A stretch of 64,000 nt of DNA from Chryseobacterium sp. JAH (GCF_001507335.1 NZ_LMAH01000003.1:248001-312000); one strand, 5' to 3'; numbered from the stretch's first letter, positions 36,564-45,626 are shown. The notes: generated from the sequence alone by a model not told the origin. A program made the numbers and translations.

Positions 36564-36597
36564 AAAGCATTGAATGTCCAGTTCAATGCTTTTTTTT
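36564..36597 (+). terminator. Second terminator-like hairpin downstream of gdhA
   Basis: AAGCATTGAA pairs with TTCAATGCTT across a 7-base loop and is followed by seven T. It lies about 50 bases after the first gdhA terminator, with no gene in between. Confidence 0.75.
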
Positions 36598-36676
36598 GCA
36601 TATGACTTTTGGCAACCGATTATTTACTTTGTATTGTATTTTAATGTTTAGTAATTTTATAATCATAAAAGAACTC

Positions 36677-37045
36677 ATGAAAAACACATTTAAAAATTTT
36701 GAAGAATACTTCGTTTTGTTTCCGGAAGAAACTCAGCAAAAACTCGAGCAATTTCGGGAGTTTATTCATTCTCTACAATCTGATTTAGACGAATATATAG
36801 GTTATCAAATGCCCGCTTTTAAGTACAATGATAAACCTTTGGTATATTTTGCTGCTTATAAAAATCATATTGGATTCTATCCGCTTCCAGAGGTGATTAT
36901 TCAGTTTGAAAAAGCTTTTAAAGAAAGAAAATATAATTTTTCAAAGGGAGCGGTTCAGTTTCCACTTAATGAAGATCTGCCGTTGGATTTGATTCAAAAA
37001 ATAGTTCAATTTAGAATCATGGAAATTGATCAGAAAAAATCCTGA
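36677..37045 (+). CDS. DUF1801-family protein (YdhG-like)
   Basis: Small cytoplasmic protein of the DUF1801/YdhG-like fold, sometimes annotated as an iron-chaperone-like family. Signatures are YIGYQMPAFKYNDKPLVYFA and KNHIGFYPLPEVI, with the C-terminal KGAVQFPLNEDLPLDLI. The start chosen is ATG at 36677 (MKNTFKNFEEY), giving 122 residues and the usual family N-terminus. A TTG at 36596 would lie inside the T-run of the preceding hairpin and add 27 unrelated residues. Biochemical function is not established. Confidence 0.85.
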   Translation: MKNTFKNFEEYFVLFPEETQQKLEQFREFIHSLQSDLDEYIGYQMPAFKYNDKPLVYFAAYKNHIGFYPLPEVIIQFEKAFKERKYNFSKGAVQFPLNEDLPLDLIQKIVQFRIMEIDQKKS

Positions 37046-37064
37046 AACGTTACATTTCAGGATT
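37038..37064 (-). terminator. Terminator-like hairpin, best oriented for the minus-strand ykgJ-kir operon
   Basis: AATCCTGAAA pairs with TTTCAGGATT across a 7-base loop. On the minus strand it is followed by TTTT, so it fits the end of the ykgJ-kir transcript, although it lies about 145 bases after that stop. It also contains the DUF1801 stop codon. Confidence 0.6.
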
Positions 37065-37208
37065 CCATTTTACTTTATAAAAAACTACTTCTATTTAAAA
37101 CCAATTGGGGATTGATTTGTTTGTAAAACGCTATCGTTTAAATAAAATTATGGTAAATGGCGGTTTTAACTAAACTTTATAAGATTTTAGAATCATTTAA
37201 GACTGTCG

Positions 37209-37700
37209 TTACTTATTCAGATTTTTCATCATACCTTCCACAAATTCAAAAGCAGCCGGGCAGATTACTGTATTTTTCATCATTAAATCATTGATCTGGT
37301 AAATCTTTTTACGGTCTGTATGCGGATATTCTCGACAAGCTTTAGGGCGAACGTCATATATTGAGCAGGTATTATCACTGTTTAGAAAAAAGCATGGAAG
37401 GTTCTGCAAAACTTTATCATTGTCTTCATCTACACGCAGAAATTTAGATTCAAAATCTGCCTGTTTCATTTTTAAATGTTTTGAAATACGCTCAATGTCC
37501 TTTTCAGTATAAAGAGGCCCTGTAGTCTTGCAACAATTGGCGCACTGCAGACAGTCTATCTTTTCAAAAACCTCTTCATGTGTTTCCTGAACAGTATAAT
37601 CAAGATTCTTAGGTGGCTTTTTTTTCAAACCGTCTAAGAATTTCTTATGTTCTTTCTGCTTCTGTAAAGCTTGTTTTTTATATGATTCTAAATTTATCAT
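37209..37700 (-). CDS. YkgJ-family cysteine cluster protein
   Basis: Cytoplasmic protein of the YkgJ family (CxxCxxCC type), predicted to bind zinc or an Fe-S cluster. The cluster motif is DCLQCANCCKTTG (about residues 47-59), followed by LPCFFLNSDNTCSIYDVRPKACREYP, which supplies the remaining Cys, and a late Cys in TVICPAAFEF. The N-terminal part is basic and helical. The length of 163 residues is usual. Its start overlaps the stop of the Kir channel gene (ATGA), so the two are translationally coupled, which is an unusual pairing. Function is unknown. Confidence 0.9.
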   Translation of the reverse strand: MINLESYKKQALQKQKEHKKFLDGLKKKPPKNLDYTVQETHEEVFEKIDCLQCANCCKTTGPLYTEKDIERISKHLKMKQADFESKFLRVDEDNDKVLQNLPCFFLNSDNTCSIYDVRPKACREYPHTDRKKIYQINDLMMKNTVICPAAFEFVEGMMKNLNK

Positions 37701-38668
37701 GTTCTTTCTGTATCAAAAACAGGAAGTTCTGCTTTCTGATATTCATTAATTTTATCAAGATCCAGCACCGTTGAATCTTTTTCTTTATCGGGATAGTACA
37801 TAGGCTGAAATTTCGCTCCGTAAATAATTTCCCTTGACACATAGGATGCTCTCTGAACAACAGTATTTGAAAATACTTCATCAAAAGCTCTTACATGAAC
37901 GATGATTTCAATGTTTGTGTTTTTAAAATCATCTTCTGAGAAACCGTAGAAAGGAGAATTTTCATCAATTTTATGCACGATCGTCCAGTTCAGAGATAAA
38001 GTATTGATTTTACTTAACTGGGTATCCAATCTGTAAAAATTACTTTTGGTTGTGCCTTCTTCGCTGACTTCTATCGCTGTCGAAAGAGTAACATCAGCAT
38101 CTGTCAAAGCATTATTTTTATAAGGCGCCAACCTGAACATCAACGCTGTAACACCCTGAAAAGGAGCAATTACTGCAATATCAGAAAATCTTAAATATGC
38201 TCTCGGCCTTGAAAATCTTCCGTAAAATAAACCTGTTGCAATTGCAAAGGTAAGCAATCCCAGAAATGCTTCAAAAGTGGCCACTAAACTTGCCATAAAT
38301 CCTACAGGTGCAATTCTTCCGTAACCGACCGTTGTAAAGGTTTGTGAACTGAAGAAAAACACGTCGATAAACTCATCCGTCGGATTACTCTTGTTGATTC
38401 CCGTAAGATGCTCTACGCCAATCAAATAATAAATAAGCGCAAAAACTACATTGATCAAAATATACATTACCACCAAATAGGTAATGAACCGAAATGATGA
38501 TAAATTCAGCATCGTGTGATACCAGCTCAACCTGTTGAAAACGTTAACTCCTCTCCTTCTTACATTCGGAAGACCGTCTTTATTAATGAATCTTCCCGAA
38601 GCGCGACTCCCAAAGCCACTGTTTTCAGTGTTTTCCTGACTGATTCTTTTTCTGAAACCTTTTGCCAT
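37697..38668 (-). CDS. Inward rectifier potassium channel (KirBac type)
   Basis: Bacterial Kir-family K+ channel. A basic N-terminus is followed by a slide-helix segment (NVFNRLSWYHTML), transmembrane helix 1 (about residues 58-82), a pore helix and selectivity filter FTTVGYG near 112, and transmembrane helix 2 (about 125-147). The rest is the cytoplasmic immunoglobulin-like Kir domain with RFSDIAVIAPFQGVTALMFR. The length of 323 residues is normal. The filter is intact. It overlaps the YkgJ gene by four bases. A -7 box TATCTTTG on the minus strand lies at 38723-38730. Confidence 0.95.
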   Translation of the reverse strand: MAKGFRKRISQENTENSGFGSRASGRFINKDGLPNVRRRGVNVFNRLSWYHTMLNLSSFRFITYLVVMYILINVVFALIYYLIGVEHLTGINKSNPTDEFIDVFFFSSQTFTTVGYGRIAPVGFMASLVATFEAFLGLLTFAIATGLFYGRFSRPRAYLRFSDIAVIAPFQGVTALMFRLAPYKNNALTDADVTLSTAIEVSEEGTTKSNFYRLDTQLSKINTLSLNWTIVHKIDENSPFYGFSEDDFKNTNIEIIVHVRAFDEVFSNTVVQRASYVSREIIYGAKFQPMYYPDKEKDSTVLDLDKINEYQKAELPVFDTERT

Positions 38669-38765
38669 ATTTAGAACATCAATGGTATATTTTATTTTAC
38701 TTCAAAAAAGCGTAGTAATCTACAAAGATAAAATATTGTTTTTATGAAATTTATCAATTTTACAA

Positions 38766-38798
38766 TTGAATTTCGCACTCAATTTTAAGCTAAATTTG
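38766..38798 (+). promoter_or_regulatory. Promoter of the truncated hemoglobin gene, next to the start codon
   Basis: TTG (38766-38768), 22 bases, then TAAATTTG (38791-38798). The ATG is only four bases after the -7 box, so the message is probably leaderless. Confidence 0.6.
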
Positions 38799-38802
38799 AA
38801 GT

Positions 38803-39183
38803 ATGAAAAAGCTTGAATCAAGAGAAGACATTGAACTTCTGGTCAATAGTTTTTACACAAAAGTAGTTAAAGATGAAACGATTGGTTTTTTCTTTAAAGA
38901 TATTGTGAAAGTGGATTGGGACAAACATCTTCCAAAAATGTATTCTTTTTGGGAAACTATTTTGTTCGGACAGATGAGCTATAAAGGAAATCCGATGCAG
39001 ATGCATTTTCCTATTAACGAAATCCAGGCAATGGAAAAGCAACATTTCGCTAAATGGTTAGCACTATGGAAGCAGACTATTGAAGAAAATTTTATTGGAG
39101 AAAATGCTTCTATGGCAATTACAAAGTCTGAAAACATCGCAAATTTAATGGCTTACAAAATGGAAATGGCGAGAAAGTCTTAA
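38803..39183 (+). CDS. Group III truncated hemoglobin
   Basis: Small cytoplasmic heme protein of the group III truncated hemoglobins (Ctb-like), 126 residues. It carries the helical pattern NSFYTKVVKDETIGFFFKDI, a WETILFGQMSYKGNPMQMH segment and the proximal-His helix KQHFAKWLALWKQTIEENF, with His near residue 85. Related proteins handle oxygen, nitric oxide or peroxide. It is convergent with the Ca2+/H+ antiporter gene and divergent from the Kir channel, and has its own promoter. Physiological ligand is not predictable here. Confidence 0.93.
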   Translation: MKKLESREDIELLVNSFYTKVVKDETIGFFFKDIVKVDWDKHLPKMYSFWETILFGQMSYKGNPMQMHFPINEIQAMEKQHFAKWLALWKQTIEENFIGENASMAITKSENIANLMAYKMEMARKS

Positions 39184-39227
39184 GATTTCGGAGCTTGAGT
39201 CTGGCGTTTCTTATTTTAAGGTATAGA

Positions 39228-40298
39228 TTAAGGTACGATCACGGTGAAAATATATGCTGCTAAGTTGACCAGCAAAACTGTTCCGTACAGCACATTGGTC
39301 TTCCCCCTGCTTAAAGATAGCATCACAATAAATACAGATAATGTAAGTAAAATGATATCTTTCTTATCCAACCCCAGCACCAATGGAATATCGTACATAA
39401 TGCTCACTGCAGAAATCGCAGGAATACTTAAACCGATACTTGCTAAAGCTGATCCTAAAGCTAAATTTAAACTCGACTGAATTTGATTATTTCTCGCTGC
39501 ACGAATGGCCGCAACACCTTCCGGAAGCAGCACAACTGCAGCAATAATAACTCCTACCAAGGATTTTGGTGCTCCCATGCTGTGTACCATGTCTTCGATA
39601 GTTTTTGAAAGGCCTTTTGCCATCAAAACAACAATCACCAAACAGACAATCAAAAAGAAAAAACTAATAATCGCTTGCATTCTGCTTGGAATAAAGTACT
39701 CTTCAGAGTTTCCGTCTGCAGGTACAAAGTAACTTCTGTGCCTTACCGTCTGTACCATCAGAAATACACCGTAAATAACTAAACAGGCAATTGAAACAAA
39801 GATTAACTGAGCATTATTATAATATGGCCCATGCACGCTGGAAGTAAAATTGGGAAGCACTAAAGTAATCACAAGAATGGAAACAATGCTGACAAGATAG
39901 GTAGTTGCCGAAGTACGTGCAAAAAACTGCTCGAAATACTTCACACCACCTACTAATATACAGATTCCTATAATACCGTTAAGAATAATCATGACCGCCG
40001 CAAAAACCGTATCTCTAGCTAAAGTGAGTGCCTGGTCACCACCTGCAACCATTAATGAAACAATCAGTGCGACTTCTATAATCGTAATACAAAGCGCAAG
40101 AATAATGGTGCCATATGGTTCACCCACTTTATGAGCCACCACTTCTGCGTGATGTACAGCAGACAAGACACTTCCGGTCAGCAATATTCCTGCAATAACA
40201 TCAAAAACAACTCCAGTTCCCATCAATCCGCTGAAATAATAAATCACAGCAAAGACAGGAAAAATATAGGTATAATGTAAAAATTCTTTTAGCTTCAT
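39228..40298 (-). CDS. chaA: Calcium/proton antiporter, ChaA-like
   Basis: Cation/H+ exchanger of the CaCA superfamily. About eleven transmembrane helices are evident in 356 residues. The two characteristic alpha-repeats are visible: GEPYGTIILALCITIIEVALI near residue 58 and, in the second half, VLLPEGVAAIRAARNNQIQSSLNLALGSALASIG, both with the acidic Glu expected to bind cation. This form resembles E. coli ChaA. It probably exports Ca2+ or Na+ under salt or alkaline stress. It is convergent with the hemoglobin gene; no hairpin is clear between them. Confidence 0.92.
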   Translation of the reverse strand: MKLKEFLHYTYIFPVFAVIYYFSGLMGTGVVFDVIAGILLTGSVLSAVHHAEVVAHKVGEPYGTIILALCITIIEVALIVSLMVAGGDQALTLARDTVFAAVMIILNGIIGICILVGGVKYFEQFFARTSATTYLVSIVSILVITLVLPNFTSSVHGPYYNNAQLIFVSIACLVIYGVFLMVQTVRHRSYFVPADGNSEEYFIPSRMQAIISFFFLIVCLVIVVLMAKGLSKTIEDMVHSMGAPKSLVGVIIAAVVLLPEGVAAIRAARNNQIQSSLNLALGSALASIGLSIPAISAVSIMYDIPLVLGLDKKDIILLTLSVFIVMLSLSRGKTNVLYGTVLLVNLAAYIFTVIVP

Positions 40299-40363
40299 AA
40301 GTGACTGTAAAATACAAAAAATCTATGGTTTTTTAATTACCGAAAGAAATTATTAATAATATT

Positions 40364-40702
40364 TTAATGGCACCACAGCACAAAATCCTGTAGATCGGTT
40401 AACATGTGAAAGAGCAGGCCGATGCCGATTATTCTTAAATTCCCCTTAAAAAACAATAGCAAAAAATACACCGCAATGGCATAATATGAATGTAACAAAT
40501 GAAACCCAATACTCATTCTGCCCGGATCAAAAACAGGATTTGCCAAAAGATGATCAAGATCTACCAACATGGTTGCTAAAAGAATACAATAAACTTTTTT
40601 CCACTGATTACGATAGAAAACTAGAGCAATAACTGCAGGAAATGCCAGATGTAGGAAATAATGGGTGCACGTTTTTAATAAAGCGATCTCTGGTGGACAC
40701 AT
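40364..40702 (-). CDS. Small membrane protein, DUF6122 family
   Basis: A 112-residue membrane protein with about three or four helices. Conserved-looking polar motifs inside the membrane region are ATMLVDLDHLLANPVFDP, GFHLLHSYYAIA and GLLFHMLTD, with Asp and His residues spaced as in the YdjM/DUF457-like metal-dependent hydrolase group. I recognise it as DUF6122 from memory. Function unknown. It follows the large hypothetical protein gene by eight bases on the same strand, so it may be the last gene of that operon. The start is not certain; a few N-terminal residues may be extra. Confidence 0.8.
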   Translation of the reverse strand: MCPPEIALLKTCTHYFLHLAFPAVIALVFYRNQWKKVYCILLATMLVDLDHLLANPVFDPGRMSIGFHLLHSYYAIAVYFLLLFFKGNLRIIGIGLLFHMLTDLQDFVLWCH

Positions 40703-40710
40703 GGTTGAGT

Positions 40711-41940
40711 CTATCTTAAAATTAAAGGATTTTTTTCTTTTTTGAATTTTATTTTCACATAATAATATTGAGACTGATTAACATAAAAAACGTATTCCAA
40801 TTCAGAAAGAAATTTTCTTTGTAAAGAAGTTAAATTTTTAAGTCGGAAAAGCGAACTGTTTCTTAGAAAGATAAAGTTTTTATCCTCCTGTTTCGAACCC
40901 TTTAGTTTTTCTTTTGCCGAACTCACGGTAAATCCCGATTGATTTTTAACTATCACATTAGAATCAAGCGGAAGACCAACAAACATCTCTCGATCGTTAA
41001 TCCATTTTTTACCTTTAAAAAAACTCCATGTTTTTTTTGGGTCGGCACTCTCTATTTTTGCATAATATACAGGCTGTAAAACATTCTGATAACTTCGTTT
41101 CTCGATTGCATTAAACTCGTCGTCATATTCGTAAGTGATGATTGTATCTTTAACTTCTTTTACATTTAAATCAATTTTTAAATGGTTAATAAATAAAGAA
41201 TCATGATATTTTGTTTTGAACACCTGCAGACCATTCTTTATGTTTTGAGCATCTAATTCCGCACTTAAAAGTTGCTTGTTTTGACTGACTTCAGAAACCA
41301 ATGTTTCAAAAACATTGATGCTTGAGGTGTTTTTAATGACAATATTATCATCATTGATGTCGATTTCAAAATTCTGTATTTTTTTTCCTGAAATAAAACT
41401 CAGACTTGCTAGACTTCCGTCGATGAAACGATTTGCTTTCTGAGGTTTTTCTGATGTTTCTTTTAAAAGAAAATTTGAGATGTATGTAAATTCACTATCA
41501 GAAGTTCCTACAATAGCATATTTTTTATTTACATACACTGCTAAATTGTCTTTAAGGTAACCTTTGCTTCCTTTATTTACAAATTGATTCTTCTTTAGAA
41601 AAACACAAAATTTCTGAAAATCTTCTACTTCTAAAACTGTGTAATAATTTGAAAATTTAGTATCCTTCAAATGAAAAACCTGTAGATAATCCGGAATTTT
41701 CAGTCCTAAATCTCTAAATTCTATCTTGTCTTGACCCGATTTTTTTTCCTTAAACCATTCATATGGATGCATAAAAAAACTTGAAATATACTGCCTGGTA
41801 AGGTTTTTTGTATCTACTACAATAACAACATCAGCACTCTCAGGAATAAATCTCAAGCTTTTATCTTTATGAAAAAACATAAAATAAACTCCAATAAAAA
41901 GCACAATTGTGGCAATGAAAGCAATGTATTTTTTCTTCAT
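40711..41940 (-). CDS. Membrane-anchored envelope protein of unknown function
   Basis: Not recognised. The start at 41940 gives MKKKYIAFIATIVLFIGVYFMFF, an N-terminal membrane anchor without a lipobox; the frame is open upstream to 41979 but that stretch is not protein-like. The exported part is about 385 residues, beta-rich and Lys-rich. Its beginning (FIPESADVVIVVDTKNLTRQ) resembles the start of the next upstream gene's product (VPSDAVFYMEINGRELNKK), so the two may share a domain like that of DUF4836 proteins. It lies 148 bases downstream of that gene and before the DUF6122 gene. No catalytic motif is visible. Confidence 0.55.
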   Translation of the reverse strand: MKKKYIAFIATIVLFIGVYFMFFHKDKSLRFIPESADVVIVVDTKNLTRQYISSFFMHPYEWFKEKKSGQDKIEFRDLGLKIPDYLQVFHLKDTKFSNYYTVLEVEDFQKFCVFLKKNQFVNKGSKGYLKDNLAVYVNKKYAIVGTSDSEFTYISNFLLKETSEKPQKANRFIDGSLASLSFISGKKIQNFEIDINDDNIVIKNTSSINVFETLVSEVSQNKQLLSAELDAQNIKNGLQVFKTKYHDSLFINHLKIDLNVKEVKDTIITYEYDDEFNAIEKRSYQNVLQPVYYAKIESADPKKTWSFFKGKKWINDREMFVGLPLDSNVIVKNQSGFTVSSAKEKLKGSKQEDKNFIFLRNSSLFRLKNLTSLQRKFLSELEYVFYVNQSQYYYVKIKFKKEKNPLILR

Positions 41941-42088
41941 TATTTTTGTATAAATGATGACAAAGCCGAAAACATACAAGGAATTCTAAGTTAAGACTAA
42001 ATCAATTGAGAAAGTGATTAAAGATGACTAACCTACTGTCATAAACGTTTTACATCTTACTAAACTATAGTAAGCTGCCATAATCAAC

Positions 42089-44155
42089 TTACAGGGTCTG
42101 TGCTTTTTTATCAGCTTCTTTATTCTTGAAAATCTCATCAAACACATCAAAAAAGTACATCAGGCTGTTTTCTGAAGAGTTTTTTATCTGATATTCAATT
42201 TCGGTTTTAATGCTTTCGTTTTTCACTTCAGTTTTAAAATAAACTTCACCCACATTTTTTCTTAAGGTGTTTAATGTTTTTCTTTCAGAAACTGTTTTGA
42301 ATTCCTGCTCCAAACCAACCAGCAATTTTTGAATATCTAATCTTCCAGACAAAGGATATTTTGCAGAATCTTTCATCCATTTTTCTGAAACTGAAGACTG
42401 GCTTTTTGAAGTCAGATTCTCTGTAGACGTCGTCACATATACAATTCTGTCTTTCACAGTGAAGAATAACTGATCTAGATATCCGTTGCTTTTTCCCTCT
42501 TTAAAAGAATACACATCCCCTTTTTTCGTGAATTTTTTAGCGAAATCTTTATTGGTGGTCAATACTTCAAAAATATGTTTCCAATATCCTTCATTCTCTG
42601 TTGCAAAAGCGAAAATGAAATCAGGAACCATCACATCTTTGGTCTCCTTCACCTCCTTTTCGTTGTAATCTTCATCGTAGTCATAATCTGTATACTCTAC
42701 TTTTTTAGATTTTAATTCATTCAAAACAAAAATTCCGTTTCCTGGTGCTATTTTAGCAATTGCTTCTTCGTCAAGAACTATTTTCATGGTTTCAATGACT
42801 AACTTCACCTCTTTCTGATATTCTTTATCTCCAGCGTCCTGAAGCAGACTGTACATCATGTCAAAATACTTATATCCATTGACGTTCATCGCATAATAAC
42901 CAATGCTCTTATCGTTGATCAATGCAGTCAGTTTTTTATTTTTCTTCCCCTGATAAACAGATGATATGTTTTTTTGTGTTTCTGTATCCTTATGCTGATA
43001 ATTATTAACCAACCTCACTTTATCTTTATCGAAATACAGATTGTAAGCCGAGTTTGAATTGTACATTTTGCTCAGAACACTGCCAAAATTATATTTGCTG
43101 TACATTCTCTCATATAATCCTTTGCTAATCAGTTTTTCGTAATTAGCGTAAACAAAAACATCAGAATTACCGTCTCTGAAATTCAACATTTCTTTTGACG
43201 CTTCAACTTCAAGATTTGTACTAAAATATTTGTCAAAATTACCTTCTACGATTCCTTTGGTGATTTTAAATTTTTCCGCCTGCATAGAATCCATTTCCTT
43301 CTGATATTCAGAATCTTCGGGATATGCTTCCATTTCTATATAATCGTCTTGAGATGCAGGTGGAGGCGTTGCTTCAGCAGTATCCTCCGGATATATAGAA
43401 TCTGTTGTCGTTTCCGTTTGCTTTTTTACTTCAGGATATTTGTGATGCTTTTCAAGATACTTAATGTCTTTCTGATATTTAGCAATTTCGGTATTGCTCG
43501 ACTTGATGTTGTCTTTCAGATATTTGATTTCATCTTTTAAATATTGAATTTCCTCTTTATAGTCGAAAGGTTTTTCTTCTTCATATGCAGTGGCCGCACT
43601 GTCTATAGCTATCATTGCACTATCGGTAACAACCGTCACTGTACTGTCAACAGCATAGCTATCGTTGTCCCAAATATCTTTTGAACGCTTGTTGTAATTA
43701 ACCATAGTAATTACGGCACGCTGATCGTTCCAGGCTACAAAAAGATCATCATCAAGATCAATATATGAGTAATTGTTTTTCTTCGAAGGTTCCAGTCCTT
43801 TTTTCTTGGTTGAGTTGATGAACTCAAGAAATTTCACTTTGTTATCCAATACAAAATGTGCTGTGTAAGACTTCACCGAATCTGAAATCTGCGCATAATG
43901 ATATTGTGTTGCATCATATTTTATTCCCGTTTTTGAATAATCATTCCAAGAGGGTTTTCCTTTTTCTTTCTTGTCGATTTCCTGTAAAAAAGGATTAAAC
44001 TTTTCCCAGTTTATTTTTTTATTGAGTTCTCTCCCGTTGATCTCCATATAAAATACGGCATCTGAAGGAACCTTCATACTGTTTTGTGCAAAAGCTAACG
44101 CAAAGCCAAAAAGTAAAAAAGTGATTTTTTGTGTTTTTAGTAAAAGTGATTTCAT
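42089..44155 (-). CDS. Large secreted protein, DUF4836-like
   Basis: A 688-residue exported protein with signal peptide (ending FAQN, about residue 24). The start of the mature part, KVPSDAVFYMEINGRELNKKINW, and repeated beta-rich segments resemble the DUF4836 family of Bacteroidetes; this is a weak match made by eye. In the middle (about residues 195-300) there is a long charged coiled-coil stretch (KEEIQYLKDEIKYLKDNIK and following) and an acidic Pro/Glu/Asp-rich linker. The C-terminal half contains the second beta-rich domain. It lies 12 bases after a lipoprotein gene, so the two are co-transcribed. Function unknown. Confidence 0.6.
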   Translation of the reverse strand: MKSLLLKTQKITFLLFGFALAFAQNSMKVPSDAVFYMEINGRELNKKINWEKFNPFLQEIDKKEKGKPSWNDYSKTGIKYDATQYHYAQISDSVKSYTAHFVLDNKVKFLEFINSTKKKGLEPSKKNNYSYIDLDDDLFVAWNDQRAVITMVNYNKRSKDIWDNDSYAVDSTVTVVTDSAMIAIDSAATAYEEEKPFDYKEEIQYLKDEIKYLKDNIKSSNTEIAKYQKDIKYLEKHHKYPEVKKQTETTTDSIYPEDTAEATPPPASQDDYIEMEAYPEDSEYQKEMDSMQAEKFKITKGIVEGNFDKYFSTNLEVEASKEMLNFRDGNSDVFVYANYEKLISKGLYERMYSKYNFGSVLSKMYNSNSAYNLYFDKDKVRLVNNYQHKDTETQKNISSVYQGKKNKKLTALINDKSIGYYAMNVNGYKYFDMMYSLLQDAGDKEYQKEVKLVIETMKIVLDEEAIAKIAPGNGIFVLNELKSKKVEYTDYDYDEDYNEKEVKETKDVMVPDFIFAFATENEGYWKHIFEVLTTNKDFAKKFTKKGDVYSFKEGKSNGYLDQLFFTVKDRIVYVTTSTENLTSKSQSSVSEKWMKDSAKYPLSGRLDIQKLLVGLEQEFKTVSERKTLNTLRKNVGEVYFKTEVKNESIKTEIEYQIKNSSENSLMYFFDVFDEIFKNKEADKKAQTL

Positions 44156-44167
44156 ATTAATTGGGAA

Positions 44168-44836
44168 TTATTGAAATAGGATCGTATTTTGAGTTTGTTT
44201 TTTCTGAAGTATAAAATCTAAAATATTTCCCTCAAGTTTCATCGCTTTTCTGTTGGGTGAAAGAAGATAAGCATTGTTGGATTGTGATTTGACGGTATTT
44301 TCAAACTGTAAAACCGAAGTGTATTTGGCATTGTTAAAAACCTCTTTGTCAGAAGAGCTTAGTTTGTCATAATCACTTTTGAAGGTGTTGATTTTATTTC
44401 TCACAAAAGTTTTCTTAGCAGGATTATGCATATAAATATTGGTAGGAATCATTTTCCCTAAAATATTTCTCGCTTTCAGCTGTTCTAAACCAGAGTTGAC
44501 ATTTTCAATTTTTTTGAAATTACAGCTCAGTTTAATGATGTAATTATCAAAATCCATCGAAGTTTTTACGTTTGAAATTCCCGGAACGGTTTTAAAAATC
44601 CTTGCAGCCTCGTTGATTTTGGCTTCGATTTCGGTTCTTTTTGGAACTTTTTTTCCATTAATGGTTTCCATTTTTGAGATAGACGCCAATCTTGTTTTGC
44701 TCTTGCTTGCATTGAGAATAAGCGAATACTCGCCGCTGCCGTCAGCTTTTACATTCACTTTATCTAAGATATCAAAACAGCTTGTGAGAAATAATATGGG
44801 AAGCAGCAACCAAAGGCGCTTTAAGAAAATGTTCAT
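44168..44836 (-). CDS. Lipoprotein of unknown function
   Basis: A 222-residue predicted lipoprotein: MNIFLKRLWLLLPILFLTSC puts the lipidated Cys at residue 20. The mature protein starts with FDILDKVNVKADGSGEYSLILNASKSK, a short beta-sandwich-like stretch reminiscent of LppM-type domains of actinobacteria, but this is only a resemblance. The C-terminal half is Asn- and Lys-rich. It is the first gene of a minus-strand operon with the DUF4836-like gene, driven by a full consensus promoter at 44864-44893. Confidence 0.6.
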   Translation of the reverse strand: MNIFLKRLWLLLPILFLTSCFDILDKVNVKADGSGEYSLILNASKSKTRLASISKMETINGKKVPKRTEIEAKINEAARIFKTVPGISNVKTSMDFDNYIIKLSCNFKKIENVNSGLEQLKARNILGKMIPTNIYMHNPAKKTFVRNKINTFKSDYDKLSSSDKEVFNNAKYTSVLQFENTVKSQSNNAYLLSPNRKAMKLEGNILDFILQKKQTQNTILFQ

Positions 44837-44863
44837 GATTTAGGTTTAGGAAACAAATTTACT

Positions 44864-44893
44864 CAAATTTAGTTTTAAATATCACATTAGCAA
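44864..44893 (-). promoter_or_regulatory. Bacteroidetes-type promoter of the lipoprotein/DUF4836-like operon
   Basis: On the minus strand TTG (44891-44893) is followed by 19 bases and TAAATTTG (44864-44871). A second TAAATTTG lies ten bases further downstream at 44854-44861. Confidence 0.8.
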
Positions 44894-44906
44894 GACAAAT
44901 ACTGAA

Positions 44907-45626
44907 CTAGATTCTTCCCTTGAGATAGTCTTGCCTCATCTCTTCATTCAGCCTTTCAATGGCGTAGCGAAGGCATGTTCTTGGCATTATTTTATAATGC
45001 CCGTTAAGATAAGAGATCAATTCCGCTTCGTTCTTTTTTCCCATTTCACGCAAGAGCCAGCCATTTGCTTTGTGCATTAAATCGTGTGGATGATCTAAAT
45101 TTCGACTAACAAATTCTTTAGTCAGCTCAAAATGTCCTTTTTTGATATAATACATCGTTCCTACCACCGCTACTCTTTTATACCACATCTGATCAGAATC
45201 CGCAAGATCTCTTAATAAGATTTCCTTTTGATTTTCAAAAGCATACCGGCCTAAAATCTTATAACAGCTTGTGTCAACCAGATCCCAATTGTTGACATAT
45301 TGGAGGTGATTTAGATAGAACTCAATAATCTCATTTTGTCCACTTAGATCTTTTGTTTTTTCAAATTTTGAAATCAGCATCAGAAGAGCTGTGAGTCGAT
45401 GCTCGTGATAAGGTGAAGAAAGTAATTCGCTTAATTCTTTTAAACTTATTTTTGAATAAAATTCTTTGGCAACAGACCGTTGATCCGGAACCGTTACACC
45501 CAAAAACAAATCACCTTCACCATATTCTCCTTTTCCGGTTTTGAAAAATTTCGGAAGAAAAGCTGCTTTTTCCGGAATGGATAAATCGTTCAGTGCTTCA
45601 AAAATTTGCTTGCAAATAGTCATCAT
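44907..45626 (-). CDS. DNA alkylation repair protein, AlkD-like
   Basis: HEAT-like repeat protein of the AlkC/AlkD family, which excises alkylated bases (N3- or N7-alkyl purines). The helical repeats contain LFLGVTVPDQRSVAKEF, the active-site region NNWDLVDTSCYKILG (the Asp of WDLVD corresponds to the catalytic Asp) and LMHKANGWLLREMGKK. The start at 45626 overlaps the stop of the preceding gene by one base (TAATG), giving MMTICKQIFEAL and 239 residues; the frame stays open to 45650, but that would add eight residues inside the neighbour. Last gene of the hflX operon. Confidence 0.9.
   Translation of the reverse strand: MMTICKQIFEALNDLSIPEKAAFLPKFFKTGKGEYGEGDLFLGVTVPDQRSVAKEFYSKISLKELSELLSSPYHEHRLTALLMLISKFEKTKDLSGQNEIIEFYLNHLQYVNNWDLVDTSCYKILGRYAFENQKEILLRDLADSDQMWYKRVAVVGTMYYIKKGHFELTKEFVSRNLDHPHDLMHKANGWLLREMGKKNEAELISYLNGHYKIMPRTCLRYAIERLNEEMRQDYLKGRI

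Noticed and set aside
36596..36676. TTG start for the DUF1801 protein
   Set aside because: It is within the T-run of a terminator hairpin and adds residues unlike the family.
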